A DNA stretch of 64,000 bases. Origin: Lachnospiraceae bacterium UBA1759. Lineage in GTDB: Bacteria > Bacillota > Clostridia > Lachnospirales > Lachnospiraceae. A program made the translations under genes and the position numbers. Positions within the stretch are counted from its first letter, which is position 1. Each line of letters begins with the position of its first letter. The notes beneath the pieces are model-generated. The model was given only the letters and a program-made list of their open reading frames with translations. It made no database searches and was not told the origin of the DNA. Where the stretch lies: assembly GCA_002315555.1 (NCBI GenBank), contig DCHF01000001.1, positions 78,746 through 142,745 on the forward strand. The letters run 5' to 3'. Shown piece after piece: positions 61,847-64,000 of this stretch.

Positions 61847-64000
61847 ATGAACTCCTATTCTAAGAAACGCGGAATCATCAGCCTGATCCTTTTTGCTGTA
61901 GTATTTGCATTCGTGCTCTACACGGCAATTCGCGGTTACGGTTACGATTATTCCGGCAGTATTTCAGACGTTAAGCTCGGCCTCGACTTAAGAGGCGGTG
62001 TCAGCATCACCTATCAGGCAGTTGGAGAGACTCCTTCCCAGCAGGATATGGATGATACCATCCGTAAGATGCAGCTTCGTGTTGCGGGCTACTCTACCGA
62101 GGCGAATGTATATCAGGAAGGCTCCAACCGTATCACCATCGATATCCCGGGTGAAACGGATGCGAACGCAGTCCTCGCTGAACTCGGTACTCCGGGTTCC
62201 CTGATCTTCTGTCTGGACACTTCCGATCCGGAAGGCTCCAAGGTCATGGATGGTAACGATGTTTCCGCTGCTCAGGCAGGTGCGGATCAGGACAACAATT
62301 ACGTTGTTATGCTGACCTTCACCGAAGAGGGACAGAAGAAGTTTGCCGAAGCGACCGGAAAGATCGCCGGTACCGGTAAGCCGTTATACATCATTTACGA
62401 CAACCAGATCATCAGCAATCCGACCTGTGAGAATCAGATTACCAGCCCGTCCTGCCAGATCGAAGGCAACTTCACCTACGATACCGCAGATACCCTGGCT
62501 TCCTACATCCGTATCGGTGCGCTGCCGGTAGAACTTACCGAGCTCCGTTCCCAGGTAGTCGGTGCACAGCTTGGTTCTAAGGCTATCAGCACTTCTCTTT
62601 ACGCGGCTCTGATCGGTCTTGCGATCGTCATTCTTCTGATGATCGTTCTGTACCGTATGCCCGGTTTTGCGGCATCGGTTGCACTGGTATCTTATACCGG
62701 CCTGATCGTCGTTCTGCTTGCAGCCTTCAACCAGGAGATCACCCTGACCCTTCCGGGTATCGCGGGTATCATCCTCGGCATCGGTATGGCGGTTGACGCA
62801 AACGTCATCATCTTCTCCCGTATCCGTGAGGAGATCGGCCTCGGCAACAATGTGGCAGCGGCTATCAACGCAGGCTTCCACAAGGCTCTGTCCGCCATCA
62901 TCGACGGTAACGTAACGACCCTTCTTGCAGCACTGGTTCTGTACATCTTCGGTACCGGTACCGTTAAGGGCTTCGCTATTACGCTTGCACTCGGCATCGT
63001 GCTTTCCATGTTCACCGCGCTGGTCGTTACCAGACTTCTGATCAAGTCCTTCTATGCGATCGGCTTCAAGAACAAGAAGTGGTACGGTGAGAAGAAGCCG
63101 GCGGTTTCCAAGAACTTCCTTTCCAAAAAGAATATTTACTTCTGCGTATCCGGTGCTATCATCGTTGCGGGTATCGTTGCAATGATCATCTTCGGCACCA
63201 AGTCTTACGCACTGAACTACAGCCTTGATTTCGTAGGCGGTACCTCTACCGATGTTGTCTTCAACGAGAACAGAAACGTAGAACAGCTTGAGACCGAAGT
63301 CGAGCCGGAGATCGCAGCAGCGATCGGCTCCACCGATGTCGTTCTGACCCCGGTCGTCGGTTCCAACGAAGTTATCATTAAGACCCAGGAGCTGACTCAG
63401 GAGCAGCGTGCCGCTCTGTACGACATGCTGGAAGAGAAGTTCGGTATCGATCCGTCTTCCATCACCTATGAGAACATCTCCGCTACGGTCTCTTCCGAAA
63501 TGGCACGTTCCGCGATCCTGTCCGTGATCCTGGCATCCATCGTAATGCTGATCTACATCTGGATCCGTTTCCGTGATATCCGTTTTGCGTCCGCATCCGT
63601 TCTGGCACTGGTACACGACGTGTTCGTTGTTCTTGCTTGCTACGCACTGTTCCGCTGGACCGTCGGCAACACCTTCATCGCCTGCATGCTGACCCTTGTC
63701 GGTTACTCCATCAACGCGACGATCGTTGTATTCGACCGTATCCGTGAGAATCAGGCTCAGCTTGGCAACAAGGCGGATCTTCAGGAAGTCGTTAACCTGT
63801 CCATCACGCAGACCCTCGGCCGTTCCGTTTACACCTCACTGACCACGTTCATCATGGTAGCAGCACTGTATGTGCTCGGTGTGACTTCCATCCGTGAGTT
63901 CGCGCTTCCGCTGATGGTCGGTATCGTTGTCGGTGCTTATTCATCCATCTGCCTGAGTGGTTCCATGTGGTACCTCTTCAAGACCAAGATCGGCGCAAAG
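61847..64000 (+). CDS. secDF: Fused protein-export membrane protein SecDF, 5' part
   Basis: The first 718 codons of a SecD-SecF fusion; the gene runs past the window. SecDF pulls exported proteins through the Sec channel using the proton gradient. The SecD half has an N-terminal helix, DVKLGLDLRGGV (about 46-57), a periplasmic domain and the helices ending with GIILGIGMAVDANVIIFSRIREE. The SecF half begins near residue 425 and has LDFVGGTSTDVVF and LVGYSINATIVVFDRIREN. An AAAGGA site precedes the ATG at 61847. Confidence 0.95.
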   Translation, partial: MNSYSKKRGIISLILFAVVFAFVLYTAIRGYGYDYSGSISDVKLGLDLRGGVSITYQAVGETPSQQDMDDTIRKMQLRVAGYSTEANVYQEGSNRITIDIPGETDANAVLAELGTPGSLIFCLDTSDPEGSKVMDGNDVSAAQAGADQDNNYVVMLTFTEEGQKKFAEATGKIAGTGKPLYIIYDNQIISNPTCENQITSPSCQIEGNFTYDTADTLASYIRIGALPVELTELRSQVVGAQLGSKAISTSLYAALIGLAIVILLMIVLYRMPGFAASVALVSYTGLIVVLLAAFNQEITLTLPGIAGIILGIGMAVDANVIIFSRIREEIGLGNNVAAAINAGFHKALSAIIDGNVTTLLAALVLYIFGTGTVKGFAITLALGIVLSMFTALVVTRLLIKSFYAIGFKNKKWYGEKKPAVSKNFLSKKNIYFCVSGAIIVAGIVAMIIFGTKSYALNYSLDFVGGTSTDVVFNENRNVEQLETEVEPEIAAAIGSTDVVLTPVVGSNEVIIKTQELTQEQRAALYDMLEEKFGIDPSSITYENISATVSSEMARSAILSVILASIVMLIYIWIRFRDIRFASASVLALVHDVFVVLACYALFRWTVGNTFIACMLTLVGYSINATIVVFDRIRENQAQLGNKADLQEVVNLSITQTLGRSVYTSLTTFIMVAALYVLGVTSIREFALPLMVGIVVGAYSSICLSGSMWYLFKTKIGAK

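Noticed and set aside
62384..63616. A 410-codon minus-strand frame opposite secDF
   Set aside because: Low-complexity Asp/Arg/Gln-rich shadow of secDF.

Overview
The window looks like chromosome from a moderately GC-rich Clostridia bacterium, most likely a gut or rumen Lachnospiraceae-type organism. This rests on gene content and style: two T-box leaders with perfect or near-perfect sigma-A promoters, a TetR/DegV pair, LplB/YtcP-type sugar ABC permeases with lipoprotein binding proteins carrying long Thr/Ala/Glu linkers, a fused SecDF, and many cytoplasmic glycoside hydrolases. There is no rRNA or tRNA to fix the taxonomy.

Layout. 1-3010: tail of a GH130 phosphorylase, a divergent TetR/degV pair and a class II aldolase. 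3019-18007: a polysaccharide-use locus made of a type B carboxylesterase, a three-gene sugar ABC importer, a PucR-type regulator, a tandem double esterase, GH35 and GH2 beta-galactosidase-like enzymes, and an AraC regulator. None of the hydrolases has a signal peptide, so acylated galactose-containing oligosaccharides are probably imported and finished inside the cell. 18120-21790: a more AT-rich accessory patch with an IS200-type element (tnpA only, with an unusually structured 3' tail), a secreted serine protease with an overlapping lipoprotein gene, and a LysR regulator. 21900-32056: carB, then a Leu T-box operon in which two leuD-leuC pairs precede leuA and leuB. 32082-40560: GH4 plus a NagB-like deaminase, GNAT, TetR, an unrecognised 518-residue protein with a sugar isomerase, then a ROK kinase with a GGDEF protein. 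40603-43215: thrS (lacking the TGS domain) and a VOC protein behind a Thr T-box. 43371-46943: a phosphoribosyltransferase-like protein, a CodB-type permease and a GH43 enzyme. 46982-55833: a membrane protein and a full oligopeptide ABC operon whose OppC carries a very large insert. 55977-64000: small zinc ribbons, SanA-like protein, MFS, RidA, an aldo-keto reductase with a ferredoxin tail translationally coupled to a MATE transporter, and the start of secDF.

No convincing phage, CRISPR or new defence system is present. The best leads for something undescribed are the structured tail of the IS200 element, a family of four terminators that share one stem and all sit between convergent genes, the duplicated leuDC pairs, the atypical PRTase next to a nucleobase permease, the OppC insert, and several precise palindromes placed on promoters.
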